In this document: positions 47,137 to 60,900 of the stretch, in pieces
Numbering within the stretch: position 1 is the first letter of the stretch
How the letters are laid out: the number at the start of each line of letters is the position of its first letter
Assembly: GCA_026874595.1 (NCBI GenBank)
Contig: CM049311.1
Span: 54,317,676 to 54,381,675 of the forward strand
Direction: 5' to 3'
DNA length: 64,000 nucleotides
Origin: Sipunculus nudus
Taxonomy: Eukaryota > Annelida > Sipuncula > Golfingiida > Sipunculidae
Program-made: the position numbers and the translations under genes
Notes under the pieces: model-generated
The model's input: the letters and a program-made list of their open reading frames with translations, nothing else
Told to the model about the DNA's origin: nothing
The model's database searches: none

Positions 47137-47841
47137 TTTTTTCCCCCTTTTATGTTATTCCCCCGTCTCAATTTAGAAATATGATAAACATATATTTTTC
47201 ATTTATTTCTTTCCACTGGAATTACCAAACGTGTAAAATAAACATTTAATTTATTGAAATATATATAAATCTGGTGAGATTACATATTCACGGCTCTAAT
47301 AAGTTCACTTGCCGCCAGGTGGCACCCGGAATAAATTTCATTAACGCCCTGAGAAAATCACCATTGCTTTTTTAGGGCGTATTCTGAAATCCATACAAAT
47401 ATGTTAGTAAATGAATTAAATGTTGCCATGAATTATTACAAAACAATAGCCCATTTTCTTACCGCTAATGATGCTACGCACCGATGTACGCTGTGAGAGA
47501 CCCCTGGCTAATGATGTTTTCCTTTCATGTCCTAACTGTGAAACCCTTCGAAGATCGTTGCTTGTTTGTTTACCAATAATTGAGTTGATGTGTAATATTA
47601 AGGTGATCAGTGACTCCTGTCAATTTTGTTTGCACCATAGCCGTGATCAAATAAATTTGTTAACATACTAATGAGGTACAAATTTTACAGTTTGGGGTAA
47701 TAAATTACTGTAGTTCCAATGCCGGTAGCTGGATTTTTTGACGATCTTTATGATCTTTTGTGCCGGTCTGTGGGTTACAAATGTTTAGTTTGTTCCGGCC
47801 GGCAGTACAGGTTACCCCCGACCGGCGCGGCTAAAACCCTG

Positions 47842-47844
<3 letters not shown>

Positions 47845-47907
<63 letters not shown>
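47845..47907. repeat. (TA)n microsatellite
   Basis: About 30 TA dinucleotides inside the 46270-48179 element. Confidence 0.95.
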
Positions 47908-47913
<6 letters not shown>

Positions 47914-48519
47914 CTGGTTTATAAAATGCCAGTTACAGGATATAACGGATATATTTTTCGTCACCAGCAGGGCTCACATATATTGCCGAACGAGTGTTAA
48001 ATAATAATTAACATGAGGGTTGCCGTACATCCTCTATTATCGCCCACCGCCGATTCTTAGGTGTCAGACGGTCTTCTCTCCTGCAATATTCTAATTTTTC
48101 ATATTTTACATATAATAATTAACACACTGAGAAAAATAATTATTTTTTTCCTGTACGAATTCAAGTAGACATTACGGTACTCAAATGTGAGAGAAGACTA
48201 TAGATTTTAGAATATAAATGGGTCTACTTTCACATAGTGTTAGCCTTGAATGTCAGAGCTGAAAAGGCAGAAATCACTTGATGTGCATGGACCACTGTTT
48301 GACAGGTGGCATAAGCCTCTGTAGTCAGGCCCAAACTTTTATGACATGCATTTTAACTATTTTTCACATATTATTAGCCTCAGTCATTGTAACATACATA
48401 GAAATCAGTCATGCATAGAAATATCAGCAAGTCCAAATTATTGCCAAAAATTGATGGGCGCCTCTTGGTGGGATGGTCTTTAGTTTTAGTTGTGTTTTGT
48501 TCTGATGCAAATCCCCATA

Positions 48520-48690
48520 CAAGGTAACGTGCTGATGTAGTGTCCAGAAAGGGGCAAGCTGTAGAACCCAGAGAGAAACAGCAACCTTCGATTGACCATG
48601 ACAATCCACACTCATATCCACTCTGGGATCATACCCAGGTCACCAGCAGAGAGGGCCAAGCTTTTTACCACTCAACCATCCAGGTCACTG
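48520..48690 (-). mobile_element. tRNA-derived SINE
   Basis: The minus strand reads ggatggttgagtggtaaaa (A-box-like, about 48665-48685), then gacctgggtatgatcccag (B-box-like, about 48622-48642) and a non-tRNA body to the left. Box order and spacing of about 35 bp fit a tRNA-derived SINE. It lies just before the TTC4 start exon. Confidence 0.6.
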
Positions 48691-48758
48691 GAGGAAACTT
48701 GAGACAGTTTTTTCATAAGATGGTGCTTGGCATTGAGTGTGTGTCTGTTTCATTTCAG

Positions 48759-48927
48759 GTGCAGTCAGTTGTGTGGAGGTATTTGTTTTGACATCATTAT
48801 GGACAAGGCTAAGTTGATGGAGATGCTGGAGGCGGATCTGGAAGAATTCATGGCAGACGAGAAGACTCATCCAGCTGTACGGGAACGTTACCAGATGCTG
48901 AATCAGACAATTGAAGAACAGTGGGAG
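48759..48927 (+). CDS. TTC4: TTC4 exon 1 (coding from 48799), residues 1-43
   Basis: Reads MDKAKLMEMLEADLEEFMAD, EKTHPAVRERYQMLNQTIEE, QWE. The acceptor CATTTCAG ends at 48758, so an upstream noncoding exon is expected. An upstream ATG at 48727 in the same frame lies before that acceptor, so 48799 is preferred. Donor GAG|GTCAGT. Confidence 0.88.
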
Positions 48928-51900
48928 GTCAGTCATACGAAGCTTTAACTGGTGCATCGATACATGGTGACAATGTTTTGTTTGTCAGATAACCCTTATT
49001 GATATGTTGGCTATGTATGACCTTCTGATACATGTTGGGCATTTAACAGTTAAATAATCTTTAAACTCACATCTAAGGTGATATTTCATAGGTCATTAAC
49101 AAGGAACTGGGAAAATTAAAAGCTTTTCCTTTGGAATAAATCTGGCATATATTCTAAAAAAAATTTGAAATTAATGCATTGTTTGGGGATAGATTTTGTA
49201 AAAAAAATTATAATCCCCAAGTACAGGAAAAAAAATGGTTTACAATATAAAAGAGTGTCATGGTATAAATAGCAAAGTAATCCAACACATTTCTTATTGT
49301 TTGATAATGTATTGTTACAGTCATGCTATTATATTGAATGTCATTCAGGTGGTTAAACAAGGAATAAAATAAGCAATAAAAATTTTTTTGTCAATTTTAA
49401 AAACAGGTAAATACCCAGTAAATACTTAGTTTTTGCAGTTGTCGGGAAACAATAGGTTTTTGTCAGCAAATACCTAATACAGCAGGAAAGTACTCCAGTG
49501 AGAGTCTCAAGTAGGATATTTTTTTAGCCAACCTGTGAGATTATGCGATGGCGCAGCATCTGCCATCCACCGTCGTCTGTCCATCATTGTCCATATGTTA
49601 ACCATGCTATCTCAAAAATGGCAGGAGCTAGCATCACCAAATGTAAAAAATCACTCATCTAAAAAACTTTCTTGGATTATGCTTATTTTTTGCCATCTGC
49701 ATTGACTTAAATTTTATAAGGAAAGAGCAAAAAAATCTTTAAAAATCCTCTCCTCTGGAACCATCTAGCCAAATTATTCAGTATTTCAGATAAATTATCC
49801 CAGGAACAATCTTTCTCAATTATGTTTGAAAGGTGTCATTCCGGTGATTTTTTAGCTCAGCTGACTATAAGTCATCTGAGCTATAGTCGTGGTCAATTGT
49901 CCGTCGTCCGTCCGTCCATCCGTCCGTCCATCCGTCCGTCCGTAGATGTGGCACGTTTTGAAACCGTAAGACCTAGGAATCCAAAATTCAGTATAATGTT
50001 AGATGTCCCCAAGATCTCCTACCAAGCCGAAAACTGGGTCTTTGCGACTTCGTTCCTTTGAGAAATTAAGGAAAAACCTCAATTTTTTATTAAAATCCTA
50101 TTTTCACAATCCAGGACTGCCTAATATCAAAACCACTCATCTGTTTTTCCTCATATTTACCATTAATATTCTTCTATATAGTTCCTATGTACATGCCAGA
50201 AATTAAGTCTGTTAAGTATAAATTCTTTATGTTATGGGCCCAAACATAATGGACTTTGTAAAAAATCAGAAAAAATATTCACTCACTTAACATGAAAAAT
50301 TTTGAAACTAGAGTCTATTTTCCCAAGTATATAACTATGTTTAATTAAGATTCAATTGTTTACCCAAAATTAGATCTGAATTATGTAAATAAGTAATTAG
50401 CATAAAAATAAAATCAGTACCTTAAATTTTGCCCAACTTTGACCGTGGCACGTTTTTTTCCTGTAAGTACCATTGATGTAATTTTCACAGCATGTAAACA
50501 TAAATATTTAATTTGTTTAAATCTGAAATTTGGAAGTAAAAGCTTGAAAATTAAGCTAGTTATTGATTTTTTTCTTGAGGCTCTATTGTAGTCATTTGTT
50601 TGATTACAGATTACAGATGCAGGCTCCCACTCCAGGTCACTGGAAGTCAGCTATGCCAGGGTTTCTGATTTGTTACAGTCACTGGGGGAGATCCCCTGCT
50701 GTGACAGGTGTATTGCGTAATTGTTTTAAGTTATGGACCCAAACATAATGCACTTTGTAAAAAATCAAGAAATATATTTACTCCCTTAACAAGAGGATTG
50801 CTGAAGCTAGAGATTTTTTGTCAGGGATATAACATTATTTAATCAAGATTCAATTGAATACCCAAAATTAGTTCTGAATTTTTCAAATTTTATAAGTTAT
50901 TAGTATAAATGTAAAATTAGTACCTTAAATTTTGCCCAACTTTGACCATGGCATGTTTGTTTCCTGTGAGCACTGTTGATATAATTTTCATATCATGCAC
51001 ACATAAAGATTTCAGCTTTTTAGTTTAAAAAGCTGAAATAAATTGGCCAAAAATTGTAGCTTTTATTAATGTTTTATGAGACCATGTTAGACCTTGGCTC
51101 TCTGTAGCACCTCTTGAGTCACCTGTATGTTGACCTTGTTGAACTTTCAGCAAATTATGCATGCTTGAGGCGAGGCATAAACTGGGGCTTCAGGCAGCTT
51201 ATTATATAATGGCCAGCCACAGTTGATCCAGGTGTCCAACCTAACTCATCTAGTAGTTTTAACCAACAACATAACAATAAACAATAAATTAATAATTTTT
51301 TATTGGTTTTTAATAACAAATTAAAGAAAAATAGAAAAGGAATTCGTTAGTTGATAATAACAGGAAATTAACTTGCAGTTTCCGATGATATAAGAATCTT
51401 GTATCGATGGATAGAATGTCACGTATTCCAAATAACACCATGCAGTCACCTATGGTATTTTTCAGTTCAATTTTAATGATAAAAAAATAAATCATATTAT
51501 TCATTACTAATCATTTGGGATCATATGAAGGAAATATAAGATTGACAAAGATGCAGTTGATAATATTATTATCTAGATTCCTACTGTGTCTATAGTTAGT
51601 ACATTGATGTGAAATTAGTCCAAAATGAATATATTACATTTTTTTTTAATATAAATAAAAGCCATAAAACCAGGTACTTATGATCATTATTTAAATGTGT
51701 GAATTTTGTATATTCTGGATTCTCAACATCATTGTTTGGTGAAAACTGAATAAATACCAGACATGGTGCGAATACTTTGCAATTGTATTTAAACAATTTG
51801 AATATGTACTCCATTATAAAATTTCTTTCATAAGAATTGGAATTCAGGTAAAAATGAAAGTATATGAATACCAGTGCAAATACCAGTGCAAATACTTTCA

Positions 51901-54900
51901 AAATGTATTAATGAATGCATTCATGAATATATTCTTTAATATTATTTTAATAATCATTTCAGTTATATTTTATTTGAAAAAATCACACTATTCTCTTATT
52001 ATTTTTAATAAAAATTATATTTGGGACAATATTTGTAATTTTTTTAATAAATAGTTAAACTCTTATATTATATGTTCTGCTTATAAGTTATATGGCCAAG
52101 TCAAAATCTGTGTGACAATCGCACTCCATTTGTTAATAAAATAAATGAAATTTATCCTCTTTCCTGTCTCCAAAGGTACTATCAAAATCATACATAAGCT
52201 ATACAACAACAACTCAAAAAACAGCTTATTTTTATTACCACATAAAACCAGCATGTGCCTCTTTTTCTAAATCATATTTTTTTATCATATATAACAGCTG
52301 AGCGCCGTGACCCATAGGTCCCTTGTTTCTGTGTTACAGGAAGGTGAACTTGGTCGTTTGGCCAGAGCAGCATTTAAAAATTACAGTCTCAGAAACGGCT
52401 TGAGCTATCATCACCAAATTTCAGCAGATATTGGTCACGAGTCAATTTTGAAATTGTGGTATTGGTAGCGCCACCTGCATGGACCTTTTTTGTACTGGGG
52501 TCATCAGTATGTTAACCAATAATTTCTCAGTATTGGCAGAAGCTAGCATCCCCAAAATCAGTCATATGTCAAATATTGTGGAATTGAGCTTTTTGCGGTG
52601 CCACCTGCATTAACTAATATTTTATGGGAAAATCCTAAAAAAAACTTTAAAAATCTTTTTTTGCAAAATCATTCAACCAAATTGTTCAATATTTTGCAGA
52701 AAAATTCCAGGGATGAGCTTTCTCATATTTTAGCGAACCTGTGAGCTTATGTGATGGTGAGGCGTCATCAGTCAAAGAAAAGCATATTAAAATTTAAATC
52801 TCAGAAACAGCTGGAGCTATCATCACCAAATTTTATGCCAATGTTGGTCACATAGGTCATATCTGAAATTGAGGTATTGGTGGCGCCACTGCATTGGCCT
52901 TTTTTGTACGGGGTCATCAGTGCCTGTATCACACTGAGGGCTACAAAAAACTTCTTCTCTGAAACCATATGGCCAATATGTTTAATATCGCACAGAAATG
53001 ATCTTAGGGTAGTGCTTTCTGAAGTTTGTTCAAATGGTCTCTTTTCAGTGACTTTTGGCTAAGTTATGGGAAGCTGAATTTAGTCATATGCCATTTTAGG
53101 TCAGTGGCTACAAAGATCTTCTTCTCAAAAACCACTGGGCCAAATTCTTAAATGTCACAGATTAATTATCCTTAGATGTTGATAATTCAAGTTTGTTCAA
53201 ATGGTTTTGGTTCAGTGCTTATTGGCTGAGTTACGGGAAGCTGAACTTAGCCAGTTTGCTGTATCTATATGAGTTATAAACCTGTGAAACGTTTTTTGAC
53301 TGATGCCACTGAAGCCAGTTTGTTAAATATTTTACAAGAATAATCCCTACAATAATTCTTATAATAATTTTCATTAATGGTTCCACATGAATGATTTTTG
53401 GCTGAATTATGGAGATTGAATTGAGTCATTTTACCATATATGTTAGCTGTGTCATGCTGTTACATCTAGCCTGGCACCAGTTTATCAGCATCTATTACAT
53501 CACGCCACTAGAAATTTAGATTTCAGGTTATCTTTGGTTAATGTTGACAAGAAAGTTTTTTTAAAAGCTTTTAAAAAATTTAGATATATGATGTACATAT
53601 TTCATCATACCAGGCAATGTTACAATCATGGATATTCAGCTCTCTGTGGCTATATAAAGACAACTGTACGTGGATTATAAATTATTGGTATCCCTACTCA
53701 ACTTTATTCAAGAATTTGCCATCAATGAGATATATCTGTATTTTTATTTTGCATTCATTATGCATCCGTAATAATTTTACATATATTCCTGATTTCTTTT
53801 TTTATAAAAAGTCAGCTGAAAAACATTTTGTATAAGGAAAATAAATTTCAAAGTTATTTCAAGTGGGGACCACTTTTGTGTACAGATTTATAGCTTTGGC
53901 AGATAGCTCACTGTATCATATTTGGCACCAAAGTTCAGCCTGAATCTGTTTATAGCTTTGGCAGACTGCCAACTGTGTCAGATTATGCAAAAAGTAAGGG
54001 TTCACTCAGTGCAGCCAGGTACAGGTCAAAAGTTCACTCAGTCTAGCCAGGTGCAGGTCAAGAGTTCACTCAGTGCAGTAGCTTGTGCCAGAAATTTGTC
54101 ACAGTTCACTCAGGGGTTTTTGCCTTACTCACCTAAGCCTCATCAGCCCAGGGAAGTTTGATGTATTGGCTTTAATGGCTTTCTTGTTCACAAGACAGAT
54201 GTAGCCACCTACATGGACTTTTGCACAGTGTATGCACATGCTTATTTCTACAGAGGAATTTGATACATTTGTCTGAAATTGTGCATATTTATACATATTG
54301 GGTAGCTTTATCGTATACAAGACTGGTGGTGCCACCTACAGTAATTTTTGTACAGTGTATGTCTCTGCTTATTTCGTAGGAGGGGTTTGACCTATCAGTC
54401 TGACATTGGGCATATGTTTATATCTCTTCATTGTATACAAGACTGGTGGTGCCAGCTACAATCATTTTGTGTTGTGTGCACCCATGCCAGAATTTCAGCA
54501 GTGATGTTTGTGTAATTTTTTCTTGTTCAAAATGTTTAGTACTTGCATTGTTCATATACATCTTACACATGTTCTTGAAAAGTAATGGTCCAGCATTGAA
54601 GCATTATACCTGGTGTAATCCCATTGCACAGGTTCGCATTAGGCCTGTAGGACTTGTTTAGAGAGATATCAGCTAATTTCTGTAGACTAACATCCTTCTT
54701 TTACACATGCTCACTATGGTATATTTGTCATTGAACAGGAGATGAAGAAGCATCCTGCATTCATGGAGGAATACGACCCGAGTCAGCCGATGTCTGCTGA
54801 GATGGAGGCTCTGATGAAACTGAAGTATGAGACAGGAGACACAGAAGGTAAGTCCTTAATTTTGTGACTGTACCATACACCAAGGTATTCCCGAAATGCC

Positions 54901-57900
54901 ATAGGATTTCTTGAGTAATTACACATGTAAACACCTGAGGCAGGTTAAGTGTTCAAATGTCAAAGAAACTTGCTATGATGGAAAAATCCAGCAAATTGAG
55001 GGTTATTGTTTTTCATTCAGTTCTGTGTGTGTGTCCGGACGATATCTGGAGGCAGTAAAACAGATTATCTTAAATTTATTGAATAGTTAGATATAGTGAA
55101 AGTTCAATTTGTGTTAATCCAAGCATGAATAACCCCTGATTGAGTGTTTTATGGGTTATTATAGCACATTTTACTACACACTACTATAACACAGGTTTAA
55201 TAAAAATTCCTTAACACTGTCTTCCATGCAGGGTTTTTGTCTCCATATCAGACATTTTTTTAAAATTATTATTATTATAATCATCAGTAAACCCATATTC
55301 CCTTTATTATTATTATTATCATCAGTAACCCCATATTCCCTTTAGAGGGTGAAGTCATGTGGTTCACACATAGAACTGATTACTATGAAAACTGCATCAG
55401 GCTGGTATGGTATAGCTGTAGCTAAATTCTTTTAACACAGCCACATGATGTAATTTAATTGGTTCAGGTCAGACAAACCCGTCAGATTGACTCCTTAAAC
55501 TGCTTACTGTAACTGAACCACCTTTGGGACAAGCTGTTATGTGGTAAGAGCCTATATTATTATATATTTTTATTATTCAGTAGAGAGCCAATTTTCCTAA
55601 TGCCAAATTCCTGAAAATTCATTTTTCCAAAACTTAAAATTGGGAACTGGAAATTAATGGTACAGTAGAGCATCGTTTTTCCGAAAGCGTCGGGGGACAA
55701 GCTTTTTGTTCGTAAAATCGAACATTCGGAAATGCGGACAAGGGTCTAGCGGCAAGTAAGTAGGCAGTTAATGATTAACTTATTGCCATTTTACCCGAGG
55801 AACACGGTGTTTCTTTTCATTATTCATAATTATTCATAATTGACAACCTGGAAATATAAAAGATATTGAGTTATTGCTGAGCATAATTGGCAAAGATCAG
55901 TCTAACCTGCTTTAAGGATACGTGTGTGCTCTTTTTTTTATCAAATTCACTAAAGGGAAAGTTCAATTGACATCGCCAAGGAACAAGGTGTTTCTTATCC
56001 ATTTATGTAATTGAAGACTGGGACATATGAAAGCTGCTCGGGAACAAATGTTTAATGAATTATACCTCACCAGTGCTCATGCGAGTAAACTGCTCAGTTA
56101 TTTGGCATGACATCCTGTCCCAAGCCGACGAACTGTGCTTGCTTGTGTACAAAAGAGATGAGGTTGATAACACACAAGTGCTCTTGGATAAACTGCACAG
56201 TTACTTGCTGGGGGTTCAGGGGGCCAACTGTTGCGGGGCTAGTTGTAGTTTTCAAACCTTTGCCCTGGCGACAACATTGGCCAAGTACTAATTAATTAGG
56301 GTCATCACTGGGCCTAACATATGACTACAGGCCTTTGACTCGTAATTACAATACTCATTTTAGGTTTTGACATACTTGAAATATATTTCGGAAATATGAA
56401 TAAATTTTCGGTTCCCCATTTTAATTTTTGGAAAAACAAATTTTCAGAAATTCAGAATTCGGAAATATGGCGCTCCACTGTATTAACAAAATATTTTCCA
56501 ACCATGTAAATATCTCAAATGATATTTGTTTTTAATTACGACTCACAAGGGCTTGAATCCAGGTGTTTAGGCCCAGTGGTGACCTTAATTAATTAGTTCT
56601 GGGACAATTTTGTCACCTGGCAAAGGTGTAAAAGTTACAGCTATTGTTCAAAAACTTTTATGCCCTTGCCTTGTACTATTGTGCCACTATGGAGCCCCTG
56701 TGAGTAGTTAAAGAAACCTACCAGGTTTTACCAATGGCGATGATCTCTACATGGCTCACATGGTGGTGTTCTGTGGTCTGTAGAGGATTAGATGTGGAGG
56801 AAACCAGAGGACTATGTTTTGAGATTTTAGCTAGCATGAGTGGACTTGAAAGTAGAATGTACTGTTTTAGTCACTAGTACTCACCAACTACCAAATCTAT
56901 AGTCAAAAGTACTCACTGCCTATAAAAACTATTGTCACTAGTACTCACAAACTTCCAAAACTATAGTCACTAGTACTCACTAACTTCCTGCATGAAAAAT
57001 AGAAATTTTTACCAAATTTTTTGATGTATAAGTAATTGACTTGTAAGAAGTTTATTTTTATGTTCGGGTAACTCAAACTACAAAATTTATTTTTGATAGA
57101 ATAAATGATATAGAAGTGTTTTATTGTGTGGCTCACATTTAGTTTGGTTTGTTAATTTGGGCTGTCTGTCAGCAGGATTACACTAAAACTGCTGAACCAG
57201 GTTCCACAAAACTTTGTAGAGTGTTGTGACATGAGCTAGAGAAGACATTTTGGTGCATTTTACAATAAAGGGACAGGTCTAGTAGGATTGTTGTGCTGTG
57301 CATGCAGCTATTTACCAACCTTTTATGTAGTAGCATGTGATTTTTGGCCTACTCTGCGTACATATTAATAATGAACTGAAGGTAATTCCTGTAGAAAATG
57401 TTTGTACAACCACTCTGTGAAGGATGTTTTTTATAAACACAATACATCCTCCAGTGTTGACAACAGGGAAAATCATGACATAATCTAAGTTTGTTTATTG
57501 CACATGTGCAGAAATTGAAAGATGTCCTTGTTAAATGTGTTTGGATATTTGGCCCCCACGTTTTAAACAGATGGATTTAAACAAATCAAACAGCCTATTT
57601 GCAGTGGGGCTGGTGATTTATGGCCCCTTTTTGTAAAAGGTTAAAAAGATTATCTTAGTTAACAGATTTTAAAAGTCGTACTTGGGAATATGCCCCTTTA
57701 AAGTTCAGACTGTGTTGTGGTTTATCTTATGAAACCTAGGACATTTATATAATTTTAGATAGAGCTGACAGCTACAGAGAAGATGGAAACCAAAACTTCC
57801 AGAAAAAGAAATACCACTGGGCAATAGACTCTTACACAGAGGGCATCAAGATGAAGTGTCCATCCCGGGAGCTGAATGCCATCCTCTACAGTAACAGAGC

Positions 57901-60900
57901 AGCTGCCAATTTTTATTTAGGTCTGAAACTATTTATATTGTAGCATTGTTTCTTCCACTGTTCTATTGATTTCATATTCAGTTCAATTAAAAAGTCCATA
58001 CTATGATAAGCCACTTCCTTGATCGGAGCCCCGGTCCTTTATCATCCTCATCAAATTCTGACAAGGTTGAGTTTAAATATATATAAAACATTGATTGGGT
58101 ATTGTTCTCCTTGAGAACCTGTTCTGATCTGCTGTGACCGTGTTCTGATTGTAGTCTACTTAATTCACTTAATTTGAGTATGGAAAGATGTATAAAGCAT
58201 ATCCAGTCCTTATTTGATCTGTTCTCATGTTTTATTAAAATAAAATTTTACTTTTTAACAGAATTAATGAAGTAACCGGAAGCCTTAATTTAGTTTTAAT
58301 TATAAATGTATGTTTTGTAAGGCTGTGTCTTTTGTTATATAATTTAAGGTAACTACAGATCAGCACTGTTTGATTGTGTGTTTGCAAGAAAATTCAAACC
58401 AGATCATATGAAGGCTATTATCAGAGGTAGGTCAGTTTACATGTAAACGTTTATTGTAACTTAGAATTAGATTGGTTAAAAGAAATGAAGGGGAACTTGA
58501 CTGTTATACTTTTGCTCTGAGGCTTTGAAAATGTGAACCAGGCAGATGCATATTTGTAATTCAAGTAACCACTGCTGTAACTCATATTACAATAACCATG
58601 AATGGTACAAACTGCAGCATCTCTCATGAATCCTACCATAATTTGAGGATTTGGGCATGGTCCAAAAAGTGTTATTCCACTCTAAACTCAGCTGTTACAT
58701 GTCTGCTTGCCACCAGACTCCGAGCAGATAGATTCTTGTCTGGACACTGTCCTTTGTACTCTCATGTCCCTTTCCCATGCCCTTATTGAATCTATGAATG
58801 TTTTATTTCTTGCAGTTTTTATGAAACCACTCATGGGGGATCCCATATTGTGTACCACACTACCAGTGCATATTGAACCCAGGATGACACAGGTCACATG
58901 TCAATATTACGCATATACTGCTAGTTTGTACAAGATGCCAAACTGCGGTCATGCAGCTTTCCGTTTATATATACTGCTGGTAACATTAAATATGAGCTGA
59001 AGATTCACAATTTGGATGCTGGCCAAATGCCACAGTCTCATAATGATAAAATCTCAAGGTAAACTCATAGATTAACAAAAATGTGACATGATGAATATTT
59101 CTAGCTTGCATGTCAACATTGTGTGGAATATTATAAAGTGTTTATTATCTGATGTCACAGGAGCCCAGTGCTGTGTAGAAATCAAGCGATATGAGCAAGG
59201 CATGAAATGGTGCGACTCCGCCCTTCTGGTGAGTAAATATATGAACACAGTATTGCTGCAGACATTATTTTCATGGTTTTTATCATATGATTTTTAGACT
59301 AGAAAATTGTGCAAATTTCACTTTTAGAGCCGTCTTGGGGCAAGAAATCTCTCAATTTTAGTCTTGTGCAGTATTTAATTAATGAACACTTAACTTTGGT
59401 TATTTAAGATATATTAGAAACATGAAGAACAGTGAATTGTTAGGGTTTAAGAATTGAGGTTTAAGAAAAGGAACTTTGCTGAGGTTTTTGTGGTTATTAT
59501 CTGGTGTCAACATTACCACAAGGCTACATAGTGTAACATCTACCTGTGCTAAAACTCAGGGTCCAGTACCAGCATAGCCTCAGGGTTTCATCTCACTGGT
59601 AAAAATGTAGTGTATAAAACCAGTGTCTAGTACCAAAATTACCTCGGGGCTACCATCTAACTTTGTTCAAACTGGAAATTTTTATAGGTTTAATGCAACA
59701 AATAACATCTTATGATTGCTCTTTAATTTCTAAGTACTTTCATGACTTGTTACAAATTAACTGAAAATGGATTCAATTTCTCAGTGTGCTTACCTAAAAT
59801 TTTTGTCCCCCGCTTCCGCTGTATGGTTACCTTTGATTTGGGTTTGTCTGACTGTCCCTCTGTCTCTCTGTCTGTCTATGAGTTTGTATGTTCATCTGTC
59901 AGGTGTTTGTTTCTTTGCAATAACTTTCCTAAGTATTATCCAGTTTCATTCAAATTTGGGTCAGTGATTGCTCTCATGCATACCTTGTTTTTATGTTTGC
60001 CTGCAGATGTCTCCACATGTTATAGTGGATCTGTTTAAGTTTTCATGTGCCCTCAAGATTTCTAAACATGTCATAATTTTGGTTACTTATCAACCATGAA
60101 AGACAACAACAGCCCAAAGAGGGGGACATTTATTCCACAAATTAGCTTTTATGTATATAATAGAGTCCTGATTTCCAAATTGATTTGGTTTCAGATAAGT
60201 CCAGAGGATACAAAGGCATTAGAATTAAGAAGCAAGGCAGAAAAATTAAAGGTTTGTGACACATTATACTCAGCTTTGAGAAGCACTGATGATTGCTTCT
60301 TTTTTATAAGAGTAGATGCGGGATATGTGATAATATCTTATATACTACTGTAAAAGTCGTTGCAGAAGTCGCATCCTTATTACAAGTCGCACCCTGACTT
60401 TTAGGATCCCCCTGGGGAATAGCCGTTCAAGTTTAGTTTCAGGAAAAGTCCATAATATAGGTCGCACCCAGACTTCGGAGGCGTCCCAACCACCTGATAC
60501 TTTTGGAATTTGAGTATCATTCCTTGCGATGCAAGACTACAACCAACGTCCCCGTAGTACTTTTGTGGTTTATAAACTAGATAAACCATTCAAACGTAAA
60601 AATTATTGGACAGCTTTAATACAATGCTTATATTTAAGGAATAACAACAGAATCTTAACATATAAAGTCGGGGTTCAATTGTCAGGTAAGATTTGTACAG
60701 TGCCAAAGTCAGCTGCGTCGGATAACATTTTGTGCTGTGAAACGATGTCATTGTTGCCGTTTCTTACTAGGTTAAGTAACATTAGAATGCAAATATCAAG
60801 TTAAATGACTGTATTAATAAACTAAAAGAGTCTGAGGTAAATTACTATCACAATCGAGCAACTCTTTAAATTGTTAAAGATCGTCAAACGTAGGGTGGAT

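Larger units (their letters stand above)
46270..48179. mobile_element. 1.9-kb TIR element, TACCGTAATG ends
   Basis: Starts TACCGTAATGTCTACATTAG and ends with the near reverse complement ...AGTAGACATTACGGTA; the match weakens after about 15 bp but gttcgta/tacgaat motifs continue it. Terminal TA as in Tc1/mariner/pogo-type insertions. Inside are a 47-bp direct duplication, a tRNA-like sequence and a long TA array. No transposase frame. Confidence 0.8.

Noticed and set aside
56055-56291. 78-codon frame inside the pogo-like element as a transposase fragment
   Set aside because: No DDE-type or helix-turn-helix signature is visible, and the frame is short and single.
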